This document shows, piece by piece, positions 48,871 through 60,920 of a DNA stretch of 64,000 nt (positions within the stretch are counted from its first letter, which is position 1; every line of letters begins with the position of its first letter). The notes beneath the pieces are model-generated. The model did not search any database. It worked only from the letters and a program-made list of their open reading frames with translations, and was not told the origin of the DNA. This DNA comes from Gibbula magus (lineage: Eukaryota > Mollusca > Gastropoda > Trochida > Trochidae). Made by a program: the position numbers and the translations under genes. The DNA lies in the NCBI GenBank assembly GCA_936450465.1, contig OW388300.1:48287378-48351377 (forward strand). The letters run 5' to 3'.

Positions 48871-49845
48871 TAAAAATGGTCAAGGTCAAGGTTGGAGGCA
48901 CGTAAAGTAAAGTTAAGTTTAACTGAAAGAAGGGATTCCTTCTATCACAGAGAGCGACACTCTTTCTGTACACGAATTTATAATTCAACATTTGTTTGTG
49001 ATAGTGGTAGCGTTTCCTTTGCAAGCAGACAACATCTTTACATTTATTTAAAAATAAATGTTTCCATATCCAAATGATAACATACATATTGAATATTCCA
49101 TGACATTTCCTGACTGGGAAGAACTATAAGAGTTCTTAGCATTTTGGAAACGGCCAGTTTACTAAAAATAAAAAAAGCTAAATTAACTGAACAATGTTTA
49201 ATACCAGATCCGTAATAAAAACAATAAGCATTCAATAAATATATTTCAAACGGATTTGTTATTAATACATAAACAATCTTTAGAGTACGGCAATGAAATA
49301 ACCAAAGCAAATGTTTACTACCCGACCAGTGTGACCAAAGAGACATCCGAATTGGACAGTCATGGGAATGGGAAAATTATTTTCCGGCTATTGCTTACTT
49401 CATATTGTTGATGACACACCAGCAAATGTCGGCTGCCAATGTCATGACATTATTCATTGCACAGATAGCTCAGATTTCCTTCCCCTTGTTGAGATATCGT
49501 AGTATATTCCACTCAGCAGTAGGAGTGCCACAGGTTTCATCAAATAGGTAGTCACTCTCGAACAAACGGTTTCTAGCTGAATATTTCACTCTGCACTGTT
49601 ACTAACTCAAGGAAATAAGCTTGTATTACTCCGCTAGCACAGTTCTTTTATATAGGAAAACTAAGCAGGAAAAATGATTTCATTTTCATTGTCATATTGC
49701 TCACTTTAATGTGCAATATTATAAGAATTGAATGTCAGTTTGAGTGCTGCACTTCAAAATAAACGATTTCAAAGCAATATTCTCAAGTGTACTTGCTCGC
49801 AAGCTCGCTCCATTGACCAGCTTTCCATTATTGATTTGACATGTT
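48871..49845. other. AT-rich DNA, nothing recognised
   Basis: Not matched to the other block copies; short frames only. Confidence 0.35.
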
Positions 49846-49849
49846 GTAT

Positions 49850-50165
49850 TTTCCAGTGAAAACAAAACAATACATTCAAGTATTAATGTGTAACATAGAT
49901 GACTTATCCATTAAAGCTACTGTTTAAAAGCGAATATATCATTCCATCTTCCCTCGTGTTTAATCTATGGATATCACAGACTCTGGCCGGACATTGAGGA
50001 TGATGGAAGACAAGCAATGTATAGTCATTATGTAAAACTCAGTTATGATACGTACGTGCAGGCATTCAGTACATTGTTACAGTGACTTATCACACTGAAT
50101 TTAAGTTTTGAGTTCTTGTCATCATAATTTTTCGTAAATTACCTTTAAAATCTCACAAAATATGA
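49850..50165. repeat. distal segments after block X, copy 2 (second piece)
   Basis: CCAGTGAAAACAAAACAATA, GACTCTGGCCGGACATTGAG and ATTTTTCGTAAATTACC correspond to 42.85-43.0 and 58.03-58.31 kb. The GGATGATG segment is shared with 58.16 kb. Confidence 0.65.
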
Positions 50166-50675
50166 ATATAACTTCTGGACAGAAATGATGTTTTACTAAA
50201 TTTTCGCAAGCTCATCAATAATACTAGTATGCTGTTGCATAGGAAATCATTGCTTTTTATGAAATGTGGTGTTATTTCAGGTAGGCCGCAAATGCATATG
50301 TAACATTTAACCTCCAAAAGAATAAAATAAAAATGTGTAAAATGTAGAGATTTAATTAATAAAATATGTTTTCAACGTTCATAACCTGCTTGAACTTGAA
50401 TGGGTTGATATGTCTTTACTGTAGGACGTCATAAAACAAGTGAAAGAAAGCTATTTTACTCTTCTATCTCGTCAGGTTAAGGAGATTCGAAATCGATGAT
50501 TTTGAAAATTCTAAAAACGTGAGTTTCTCAGAAATATGAACGTTCTGAAATTTAAAATTTTGTTCAGCTGGCTTCAGCTGGTTTATCACTCTTGGGTTGA
50601 TATATCTTGCATTTGTGTGGTGAGGTTTCTTTTACGTTTGAGTGTAAGTAGGTAACTATTTGAATAAAATTAGTT
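50166..50675. other. AT-rich DNA, nothing recognised
   Basis: No gene or repeat identified. Confidence 0.35.
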
Positions 50676-50679
50676 TTCA

Positions 50680-51095
50680 CCACCCAAAACTGTGAGATAT
50701 CATGTATGTGAGATATCTCCTAGATCTTATTTTTTGCAGTAGAGTTTGCACAATGCCCTGTCACCGTCAACTACATGACAACACAATGTTTTTAAATCAT
50801 CGAGTGATGACAAAAGAATGTTATGACGTCATGAACAGGATAACGTCACAATGCTATGACCTCACCGCACTGGAAGTCAAATGACAGAGATGTGCTCAGA
50901 GATGTACACTATTTTCACTTAAACGTAATAAGAATGATTTTGGATGATAAATAGAATTTCACCCTCGTGTCTTCTGATATGAAATATATCAACACTCGTT
51001 GACAACACTCGGCAAGCCTCGGATATTTGTAACTTTTATAAACTCGAGTTGATATATCAGAAGACACTTGGGCGAGATTCTCTATTTATCTCCTT
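50680..51095. mobile_element. TGACGTCA/hairpin MITE, copy B
   Basis: Same order as 48.18-48.62 kb: CACCCAAAACTGTGAGATAT start, CACCGTCAACTACATGACA, TATGACGTCATGAACAGGAT, ACCTCACCGCACTGGAAGTC, then a hairpin (50955-51085) with CTTCTGATATGAAATATATC / GATATATCAGAAG arms and tip CACTCGGCAAGCCTCGG. Confidence 0.82.
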
Positions 51096-51109
51096 GAGTT
51101 TGTTCGTGT

Positions 51110-54100
51110 TCATCTAGCATGTGTCAATTGTTATGATTAGCTCTTTAATAGCCAAACTTTATAGACGAAAACTTGAGTTGCACATAGGATAATTGAACTT
51201 GACTATGCATGAGCAATAAATCAAACTAATATCTGTAAAGATCAATTAACACTGAACTGTTTATGGCTAAAATCGACTTAAATTAGCATTGTCCAGTATT
51301 AAGAAAATCTTAAGGAGAAAACGTGTTCAATCATTCATTAATGTATTTAATTAGGCTAGTCGATTACATGTATGTTGTCTTGACAATGTTGTTCAACAGT
51401 CAGTAATAGTTACACCCTATGTTTCAAACAGCAGTGATAAACAGCTCCAAACAGAGTTGCCATTTACGTCAAACTGCTGGGCAACCATTTCATTACTTTG
51501 TTTCTTTATATCGTCTCCTGCCAGCCGAAACCACAAAAAGTTAGGATTCTTCTATTTACAGTTAATGCATCACTTTGCTTTCACATAACGATAATTTTAC
51601 AGCAGTCAGATAAATGTAGATATTGATATTTTTATCTTTCATAAGTTTTTGCTTATGAATATACATGCATATGACATATACATATGACAACCACTAACCC
51701 GTGGCTAATATTCTATTCTGCACTACTCTATTATCTTAGCTTTCTATGAAATGTAACAAACGTTGTTTCATTCCCCATTTGCAAGACTTTTGCATGTCTT
51801 TTCGCAGAAACAAAATTGTAGAAAAAAATTAGACTATTGTGTAAGTTATTGACTTTACTTTACATACACAGTTCATTGAATAGACATACACTATTTTCAT
51901 TGGTTATTAATTCGAATCGAGGTTTCCCTATTCGTAGAACACTTTTAAAGAAACTCAAAAGCATTCTTCTGATTATTATTATAGTATTATAATATCAGTG
52001 TGCATATTGATTTATAGATTCTCCTCAAGCTAATGTACTTATATGAGAGTCATTCAAACAGTTCTATGGCTCAATAAGAAATAATGATATACACTGAAGT
52101 AAAAAAAAAAGTTGACACGTCAGTTGGTTTTATCATATATTTGATTTCAATTACAAATGTCTCATGTTTTCGACGTCGTACTCTACAACTGAAAAATGCA
52201 AGCATTTATTAATCAGTCGAGGAATACTTTCATGTGGGTTTTATATTTTTAAAATGAAATTTTAAATTGATGAATTCTTCGAGAAATATGACTTCTTCTA
52301 TGTTAAAATCAATAAAATATGTCTCATTTTTGACACATTTACATCATTATAAACATGGTGAACGTTGGGGTCATGTTGGTGTAGATTTAATTTCTTGCCC
52401 CTATCTACATTAAACATCTATATTCTTAATAAAAATTAACACGTCACCAATGTTATTCCTTCAAACACTGAAAAATGTTATTGTATCGTGCCTTAATCAA
52501 ATGAATCTCAATTCATTTAACATATTGAATGAATCTTAACCAACTAAGATGTAAACTTCCTATTTTTCCCTATACCTCACTTAATCACTTAAGTATGAAT
52601 ACACTCAGTTGACATGGTATTCCCTACTCCTTTCAGATGTTTCAGAGTCCAACATGAGTGGCAGGCTTCAACTGTCCATGCGGGAGATATTTAGAAGTTC
52701 GCAGGATGAGGGAGAATCCAGTTCTCCGGATTTACAACTTCTTCATTGCAGGAGTGCGACGGTTTGGTAAGGATGCTTATTCGCTTGATAACAGTGTTAG
52801 AATCTACATCGCAACGTCGCACTGCTGCGATAAAGAAGTTGTAAATCCTCAGATCTCGTTTATTCTTCACATTTTACTACTTGAAATCTTCGAAGTATCT
52901 TTGAAACATCATATGTGATTGTTTCATTCCAGATGAAATAATCTACTGGTGAAATTGTCCTTCAAAAGTTTCCCTTGCCAATGTTGACTCCTATTCATTC
53001 TTACAGACATGATCAATGTTAACTTGATACTGGTTTGTGTACTTAAAGGGATGGTTTATTGACCTTGCTGGCTTTAGCTGATGTCAGTTCCTACATAATT
53101 GTCCATTTACACGAAATCATTGATTAGGAATGTCATTTTACTTTACACGTGATTATCCTATCCTAATGCGATAACCAAGCAACCAATCAATCCTATATTA
53201 AACCTCACCTGACATAGATTAATATCCACAGCTTCGGATGAAAACAGTAGTTCTACAGTTCCTATGCCTACTTTTCCGGCAGTATTTGCCCCTTATTCGT
53301 ATACACTTGATCCATCTAAATTTCAAAATGAAGACCTCAAGTGTATGAATGAATATTGTTGCATTCTTTATCGTTTATGAATTGTGTATCCACGTATTTC
53401 GATCCAGGGGGATATATGCTAGAAATTAAGATGAGCCTCGCACTTCAAGCCTTAAAGTTTCAGCTGTCCAGAACAGGGTTAAGCTTCAAGGCTATGTCTA
53501 TTACTTCTAAATAGTGGCTCAGGAAATGGAAATCTCTCAAAATTGTTTACCTTTAACTATGTATTTGTTGATTTCGTTGGGAGAAAGATTGTTCTTGGCA
53601 ATTCAAGGACTTGCTTTCTGTACGAATTCTTCTTAATTTTTATTCTGATACTCTACCAAATGTGAATTTCAAGATCTTTCAAATGCACTATGGTGTCAAT
53701 CATGACAGAATGTACTATCCAATTACATCGAAATATTGTGCCTACTCCATAACTTCATGGGACGGGCTTAGAACGTTTTAAAAGAGCATTGTAAGCGGTA
53801 GCTTCTGAATGATATCTTATCTTTACATGGCAAAAGAGTGGTTTGATGTAATAGTTACACATATTGGTAAAGTACTCAACATTTGGGTATGAGACCCAGA
53901 TAAAATGTAGCAATGTAGATGTAGGTATAAATATTATTTTAAAATGATAGACTTATGACTGACCTTCAAGTAAGTTCATTCGCGACTGGTTTCAAATCAT
54001 TGTGGTCATAAAGGTAATATATACATTATGTTGATACTCTTGCAGCGTTTAAAATTTGTTTTGTTAACATTGTCTTTCCACTTTCACTTTCCACATTCAT

Positions 54101-54605
54101 TCATAGTTTTCGTTGTTTGTATTCACTTGACTATACAGACACAGGCACACATATACACACAATCAATTTGCAATACTTTACACTTTGCAAACATCCTTCG
54201 CAAGCACTTGCTAACACAGTTGACAGTGTGTTGATGAACCTCAACATCAGCCATCTATCTAACTCATCATCATCAAGGTTGGTTCTACATGGACTGGCTC
54301 CACAGTCATGGACTACAGGGAGCGTAGAGGAAGAGATCACTCATCAATTATGTTTTCTCTTTCTGATGATGTCCCCAGAGAGGGGGGTTTTAATAGCAAC
54401 ATTGCCATTGGATTATGAGCTTTATATTGGGTTAATGGACATATTTGACTTAGAATAGCATATATATCATATGACGGCTGTATGCAGGACACATATATAG
54501 GAAACATATTCTTAGTACAAGGTAACCTTTAATGTTTCAGACAAGGTTTACAGTTAATGAGTTAAAATTTTAATAGATAAATAGCATCCTCTTCTTTTAA
54601 TGCAG
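51110..54605. repeat. duplicated block Y, copy 1
   Basis: Paired with 58.43-62.3 kb. Landmarks: TATGCATGAGCAATAAATCA (51.2), TAGGCTAGTCGATTA (51.35), a family R palindrome at 52.72-52.86, CCAGATGAAATAATCTACTGG (52.93), core repeat 52.98-53.16, TTAATATCCACAGCTTCGG (53.22), AAACATCCTTCGCAAGCACT (54.19), CAGCCATCTATCTAACTCAT (54.25). No conserved coding frame. The 113-codon frame at 54117-54458 is not kept in copy 2. Confidence 0.8.
52718..52862. repeat. family R palindrome, copy 5
   Basis: Arms GGATTTACAACTTCTTCATT / AATAAAGAAGTTGTAAATCC-type with GAGTGCGACG / CGTCGCACT. The minority-strand core reads CTTGATAACAGTG..ATCGCAACGTCGC, where the GAAAC of other copies has become GCAAC. It is present at the same place in block Y copy 2 (59.95 kb), so it predates the duplication. 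Confidence 0.78.
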
Positions 54606-55095
54606 TTAAGCTTGAATCATGGTATATCTGGCATTACTTTGTAAATTGTTTAATAATTATACACTTGACGTAAATAGAATATGGTGGTACATAAAATTAT
54701 ATTTTGGGAGAACTTTCATTGAGCTTACAATTAAAACATGCTTACAAACCAATGCTTAAATGCAATGTGAATTTCCTAGCTAAAGTTTCCAATTTTATAT
54801 TTATCCTTTCTGTTTGGAGGGGAAGGGAGGGGTGTTTATTTAGTCCCAATGCGACAGTTAGGGAGATCACTTCTTCTAATGAGCTAAGAACATTGCGATG
54901 CTGATATCAGGAAATGGAAACATACATCAGTTGGATTGTTTCATGTTGTATCGTAAATATGCGTAATTAATACTAATCCTAAATATATTGGGCATGCTAG
55001 GTTTCACAGAAGATATACTTATTTGTTTTGATCAGAACATGTCTAGTCTAAAAGTCAGCATGATAGGAAACGAAAGGTAATGTATGATTTTCCCA
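54606..55095. other. AT-rich DNA, nothing recognised
   Basis: Junction between block Y copy 1 and block X copy 3. No gene recognised. Confidence 0.35.
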
Positions 55096-55099
55096 TTGA

Positions 55100-57300
55100 C
55101 TAGCCATGCTTGAATAATTTTTTTTCATTTCGACTATACCCCTTTCATCAACTTTGAAATCATTCTTCCTCGTTGACATTGGTCAAATTGTGCGATGAAC
55201 GCACCAACTGTGTAACATGTGCTTGTTTAGTCAAATGATTCTCATTCCCTTTGTTGACTTCGATTCGTTCTCACAGACAGAATCAATATCAACATGATAC
55301 TGGTTTGTTTGAGGAAAGAATGATTAATTATCTATACCGGCATTTACCTTATATCAGTTCCAACACAATTGTTCCTTTACACGAAGACATTGATTGTTAA
55401 CGATCTTCCTATAACATGCACAAACAACCGCATATCTCTTTCCGTAGTTGCAATCGTCAATTCTGTTGTACCAGTTAATGCTACTTGTTATCATATAAAT
55501 GTTAAAAAATAAACAAATATTGTACATCAAATGCATTCATTTTAAATAAATTGATTTAGAATGTAAACACTAATATGCAATATAAATTTGTCAATATTGC
55601 TCTTGTAAGGCTTCATTTGAATAAAGGAATTCTCCTGTTGATTACACATCATTGAGTTGTTACCCATACTGCTGTTTTCCTCTATCAATACATTACAATG
55701 GATGACAGTCTAGAAAAAATATTAATTATGTTAGCATGGACCAATACTAAGCTACCCCCCCCCCCCCGCCCCCCCCCCCCCCCCCCCCCCCCCCGGCCCC
55801 CCCACCCCCCCCCCCCCCCCCCCCCCCCCCCAACCCTTTTTTTGCCAAAGGCCCCACATTCCTAAAGGATTGAATAGTAATTAAATTACATTTCATCGAT
55901 GTCACATATTCGGTGGTCACCAGAGAACATGTACAGCGAAGCTGGAAACATTTCACAACTTATATTCAGAAGAGGATAATTTCTCACTCCTCACGTCTTA
56001 CATATTATAGCGCTTATCTAATGGTTTCACACCTGCCTTACTCTGCAGATGAGTAAAAACTATTGGAAATTCTTATTGTGAAATTCCACAAAGTTTTCAT
56101 TAATTTCAAGCATTTGTTTTCAGGGTCCTACAGTAGCAAATTATAGAATGTTGTGTTCAAAAGCTCATTTAAATGAACACACATGTCTAACATAGTGCAT
56201 ACATATGGTCTCTTATATAATACGTATGTGTATGGTGCATACATCCTTGAACTTGCATATTACACAATACACTAAAATTTACATGTCACACCGTATTTCC
56301 TGCATGATTAGGTGATATATGACAGTACACTTGTCTGTAGTTTATGAGTCATTGCATAATATATTGTCTGAAGTTCAAGACTTGCAATGCAATGTATCTT
56401 CACCAAACATACAGGTGTGACCGGCTGGTCAAGGTATGTATAAAAATACTTTAGCGATAAAGTGCTCTCAATCAATTACACAAACAATAGCTTGTATGGT
56501 GTGATGATACGGGAATAAAATGCAAGGATTCCTGAGATCAAAGAATCGTTTGTCATGTTCTACACAAAACACAAGTTATCTTCCCTGACAAAGTGGCAAT
56601 ACTGTTACTTCATATGTTTAAATTATAAATATATGTGTGTGTGTGCACATATCATCACACTGGTATACAAGCTCATGCTTATTACCTTAGCATAATTACT
56701 ATTAACATACACTGGCACCAGTGCTTTGTTGGCTCGCTAACAATACTGGATTTTATCTAGATAGCCTAACATAGTGGGACTATTTGGAATATGAAATATG
56801 AGGTCTTGTATTCTGAGTTCAAGGTAGAAAGTTGACGATGACATTGTAGATACATTGCAGACTGTTCCAATGATGAGTCTGAGCCCTACTATGTTGATGG
56901 TATAGTAAAGAGGTGTCCTATGAACTTGTGGGCTTGTATATTTCAACTCTAGTACAATCCGGTAGACATTTACTGCTGAACCTTCTATTAAAGCATTCAT
57001 GCTGACAAAACAAGAAACCTATTGGAATGCTAGTTGAATTGTATCACTTATGTCATGTCTCAATGTGAAGCAGTGAATTAACTCTAAAAACTCTCAACTA
57101 TTCAGTCTTGAAAAGGGCGACCCTATCGCGCCAATTATTGCTGACCTTCAATCTTTGTGGCCAACTGAGCTATCTAACGACCACGTGCCACTGCAAAGGA
57201 AAGTAAAACATGGTTATAGCACTTCAGTCCAGTGAGTAATATCGTTTGATGTGAATAAAACATTTAATTGGCCTCTTAATGGTTCATTTCAAAACCTATA
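55100..57300. repeat. duplicated block X, copy 3
   Basis: Counterpart of 39.84 and 45.6 kb: CTTGAATAATTTTTTTTCAT start, core repeat 55.23-55.42, GAAGCTGGAAACATTTCACA (55.94), CTTCACCAAACATACAGG (56.40), GGCTCGCTAACAATACTGG (56.73). It is interrupted by a poly-C stretch at 55.76 kb. Confidence 0.82.
55755..55831. repeat. poly-C tract, possibly an assembly artefact
   Basis: 77 bp of C with a few G or A. In the sister copy (40.60-40.75 kb) this place holds about 150 bp of ordinary sequence. A poor-quality-looking stretch (AACCCTTTTTTTGCC) follows before the homology resumes at about 55870. Confidence 0.9.
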
Positions 57301-57319
57301 TAATGTTATATTATAAGGT

Positions 57320-58340
57320 AAAGGCCAATGACAAATTAACAACTACATCGGGAAGTTAAATACAACAGCCCTTGCCCTTGCCCTTTCAACAGCCAATGCC
57401 AGACTATCGATCCCCTGCAATGAAATAACTCTTCTCTGGTCGTTGATTACACGTTCATCACCAGGTCCAACAGGATAATGATAGTTTGATGGTGAGGACT
57501 GACTGATAATGGCTCTAATGAAAGTCTGCATATGTAACATACTATTGAGTCAGACTGTCATCACGTGACTGGTCATTGAGGAGGGAGACAACTCTGATTA
57601 ATCGGAAAGGTTGAATAGTTCCTCGCATGTTTCCTACCTGCAATAAACTGGTTCTAGGACATTTTTATTCATAGACAATGCACATTTAAACCGAAATAAA
57701 GGATTCAATGACAGCAAACTCGTGAATATTGTTTATGCATAGCACTAAATAAATGCGACCTATAGACAAATAAATCTTCGAATGATGATGGTGTTCTCAT
57801 TTCTTCTCACGTTACATATGTAGAATAAACCCAATAGATGATTTCTGGTAACTAGAATAACCGAACTGGGCACATTTAATCAAATGTTGTTTTGCAAAAC
57901 AGAAAGTGGTAGCAATGTTTCCATTTGTAAGCCAATAAAATATATACATTAATATAAATAGAACTATGATATTTCCCAAATGAAAAAAACACCTGCGAGC
58001 ATGTGAGCAGGTTCACACGAGAGTTTAATTATTACATTTTCCAGTGCAAACACATCCTCACATTGAATTCCGAAACGTGTAATTTAGATGAGGAATTTGT
58101 TTCAATCTTTAAAACATAAATGTTCAATTCATGAATTTCCCAGGCTCTGGTTAGACATTGAGGATGATGAAGAAGGGTATATCACAAGTATCAATGATGT
58201 TAAGGTATACATATACAGAGCTGTTGTCTTGTAATCAATACATTGTTACATTGACATGTAACACTGAATGCAAGTCTCAAGTGTATATCACAATAATTGT
58301 TCGTAAATAAGCTTTTAATATCATAATCAACTTCTAGAAT
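57320..58340. repeat. distal segments after block X, copy 3
   Basis: AAAGGCCAATGACAAATTAA (57.32), ATGCCAGACTATCGATCCCC, GATAATGATAGTTTGATGGT (57.47), TCATCACGTGACTGGTCATT (57.56), CAGTGCAAACACATCCTCAC (58.04). A minus-strand frame over 57343-57540 is partly shared with copy 1 (peptide core Y-H-Y-P-x-G-P-G-D-E-R-V-I-N-D) but is broken in copy 2. Confidence 0.75.
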
Positions 58341-59029
58341 ACCCCTCAAACAGTTCTTTGTAGGAAATTAGAAAATGTCTGTTCATATATTCACCTTTAT
58401 ATCGTTGAGTCTGTTTATAAGACAGTCATGTTCTTCTACCATATCAACATTGAGAATAAATTGTTATCATTAGCTCTTTAATGGCCAAATTATAAAGTTG
58501 GAGTTGCACAGTGGATACTTGTACTTAGCTATGCATGAGCAATAAATCAAACCAAGGTCAATTAACACTGAACTGTTTATGGCTAGAATCGACTTAAATT
58601 AGCATTGTCCAGTATTAAATTTAGAAAGGAGAAAACGTGTTCATTCATTCATAAATGTATCTAATTAGGCTAGTCGATTATGGTGTCCTGACAATACTGG
58701 TTCAACAGTCAGCAATATTTCCACCCTATGAATCAACAGCAATGTTAAACAACAACAACAACATTCGACATTTGCTTAAGCTGCTGGGCAACGATTATAT
58801 GTTCTCCCGCCAGCAGAAACTACTGAAAATTAGGATTTTTCCATTTACTGTTAGTGTAGAAACAATAAATCTCTTTACTTTCACATTAGGAAGGATGATA
58901 ATCATGTATTACAGGGAGGAGGTTAGCAAGGGTTTATACAATAGTTGTTTATACTGATATTTTCTTTCATAAGATATTGTGTATTAACATACATGGAAAT
59001 ATATCAAAACTAACTACCCTCTGACTAAT

Positions 59030-59222
59030 AATGAACAACGACAATATTTATGGATAGGCGACGTTTCGACATGGGTTCTAATGGGGTGCCACAAATTTCA
59101 TAATCAACGACATTAGAACCTATGTCAAAACGTCGCCTATGCAGAATAAAGAAGTTGTATATCCATAAATATTTTCATCATTCTTCATCATACTAACTTC
59201 TAGAATGCCACTGAAAGAGCTC
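59030..59222. repeat. family R palindrome, copy 6
   Basis: Left arm TATTTATGGATAGGCGACGT / TTCGACATGGGTTCTAATGG; right arm CGACATTAGAACCTATGTCA / AAACGTCGCCTATGCAGAAT and on to CATACTAACTTCTAGAATGCC. Not found at the equivalent place in block Y copy 1. Confidence 0.78.
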
Positions 59223-59344
59223 TGAATAATTGTCAGCAGGATTCTTAACGTGCTGACGATCAAAGATATATTGTAGATTCTATGAAATGCAATAAACATT
59301 GTTCCTTTTATTCTCTTTCCCAAAAGGCACAAAGTCCGTGTCTA

Positions 59345-59535
59345 TACAGAGATTTATGTCAGGAAGAAAACACGAGGGTAGGGTTTTGGTTAACATTTAA
59401 AAAAACCTGAGGGTGGCTGGGAATGAAAAGTAAAACCGAGCTTGTGAGGTTTTACTTTTTATTCCACCACTCGAAGGCTTTTGGAATGTCTACCAAAACC
59501 TCACCCGAGAGTTTTCTCTGACGTATATACCGCAA
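59345..59535. repeat. foldback element with GAGC tip
   Basis: Inner arms GGAATGAAAAGTAAAACC / GGTTTTACTTTTTATTCC around GAGCTTGTGA; outer arms GGGTAGGGTTTTGGT / ACCAAAACCTCACCC; outermost GAGGAAGAAAAC / GTTTTCTCTG-like. Only in block Y copy 2. Confidence 0.8.
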
Positions 59536-59671
59536 TGCGTTTTGAATCCAAAGATAAAAGCAATCGTGTAAATGTTTCAAGCCCTCGTGATTTAAATTGC
59601 ACAAACAATATCTCAATTTTGGGAACGGAGCAGAATAGATACCAACAAACAATCTGCTCATTATCACCAAT

Positions 59672-59740
59672 CCGCTGTGGTCTTGTGGGATAATCTTAGG
59701 CTACAAATCGGAGGGTTGCGGGTTCGATTCCCGCAATGTC
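59672..59740 (+). repeat. tRNA-like sequence (SINE head or tRNA pseudogene)
   Basis: TGTGGTCTTGTGGGATAATC resembles an A box. GGTTCGATTCC is a perfect B box inside a T arm with stem GCGGG/CCCGC. Anticodon-arm region GGCTACAAATCGGAGG. D arm and acceptor pairing look poor, so a SINE head transcribed by RNA polymerase III in the past is more likely than a working tRNA gene. Confidence 0.6.
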
Positions 59741-59949
59741 AACTTTGCAAATTTTAAACTTGGAAATGTTTGAGTACCTAACTGAACAGGAGATTGGCGT
59801 TATTTGGAGGTAGGTCTCTTATTAGATTGTAAAACTTCATGTTCATGTATTATAGTATTATAATATAAGAATCACATTCATCTAGACATCCTCCTATTGG
59901 TAATGTAGTAAAATGAGGGCCATTGAATAAGTTTAATAAAAATCGAGTT

Positions 59950-60095
59950 CTATGGATTTACAACTTCTTTATTGCAGTGACATTGCTTGATGCTAAATTG
60001 CTTGATGACGGTGTCTAAATCGAAACGTCGCACTGCTGCAATATAGAAGTTGTAAATCCGTAGAACTTGTTTCTCCTTCAGATTTTACTGCTTGG
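59950..60095. repeat. family R palindrome, copy 7
   Basis: Arms GGATTTACAACTTCTTTATT / AATATAGAAGTTGTAAATCC. The plus strand at 60001-60031 reads CTTGATGACGGTGTCTAAAT then CGAAACGTCGC: the closest approach in this window to a hammerhead core (TGATGA, stem, CGAAAC). Confidence 0.78.
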
Positions 60096-60569
60096 AATAT
60101 GCCAAGTTTCTTTGAAACATCATATGTGATAAATTTTATTCCAGATGAAATAATCTACTGGTGAAATTGTCCTTGTCCTCGATTCAAATGTTTCCATTGC
60201 CCATGTTGACTCCTATTCATTCTTACAGACATGATCAATGTCAACTTGATACGGGTTTGTGCAATTAAAGGATGGTTTATTGACCTCGCTGGCTTTAGTT
60301 GGTATCAGTTCCAACATAATTGTCCGTTTGCACGAAATCATTGATTGGGAAATTGTCATTTTACTTGTATCAACTTCCTTACACAAGTGATTATCCAATC
60401 CTAATGCGACAAACAAGGACAGACAAATCCTGTATTAAATTCTGTTGGGACAGGGATTAATATCCACAGCTTCGAATGAAAACAAAAGTTCCACAGTTCT
60501 TGTGGCTAACTTTTCCATAGTATATCATTCTATGCTAATACACATGATCCATCGAGTTGAAGTATTGTA

Positions 60570-60920
60570 ATTCTACCATGAAGGACAATAGGTCAAAATA
60601 GTCCTCAACGGTATGAATCCCCTCATCATTGCCCCGGCATTCCGGCATAAGATAAATGATAGGGATAATGCGTGATAATGTGTGACTATATTAGTGCTAA
60701 GAGAGCAGGGATCATTCATATTGCCACAACTGGCCGCTTCAGAAATAGTCACACTGGTTGTAACGTCGTCAGCCAATCAACCGTGTTCTGGAAATGTCCA
60801 TCTTCTTAAAATGGTGTTAAACTCATAACGTCCATACTACTCGTCGTGATGACTTGATGTACATGTCCGCAATAGTGAAGCCTGATTCTCGAAAATCTAT
60901 GCAGTACACATTGAAACATT
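60570..60920. other. insertion specific to block Y copy 2
   Basis: About 350 bp absent from copy 1 (53.30 kb). A 67-codon minus frame (60573-60776) has no recognised domain. Identity unknown. Confidence 0.5.

Noticed and set aside
54117..54458. 113-aa frame in block Y copy 1
   Set aside because: The frame is not maintained in copy 2 (61.8-62.1 kb), and no domain is recognised.
55747..55956. Gly-rich minus frame
   Set aside because: Artefact of the poly-C tract.
59672..59740. functional tRNA gene
   Set aside because: The T arm and B box are good, but D arm and acceptor stem pairing look poor. A SINE head or tRNA pseudogene is more likely.
60573..60776. 67-aa minus frame in the copy-specific insertion
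   Set aside because: No recognised domain and no second copy in the window with which to test conservation.
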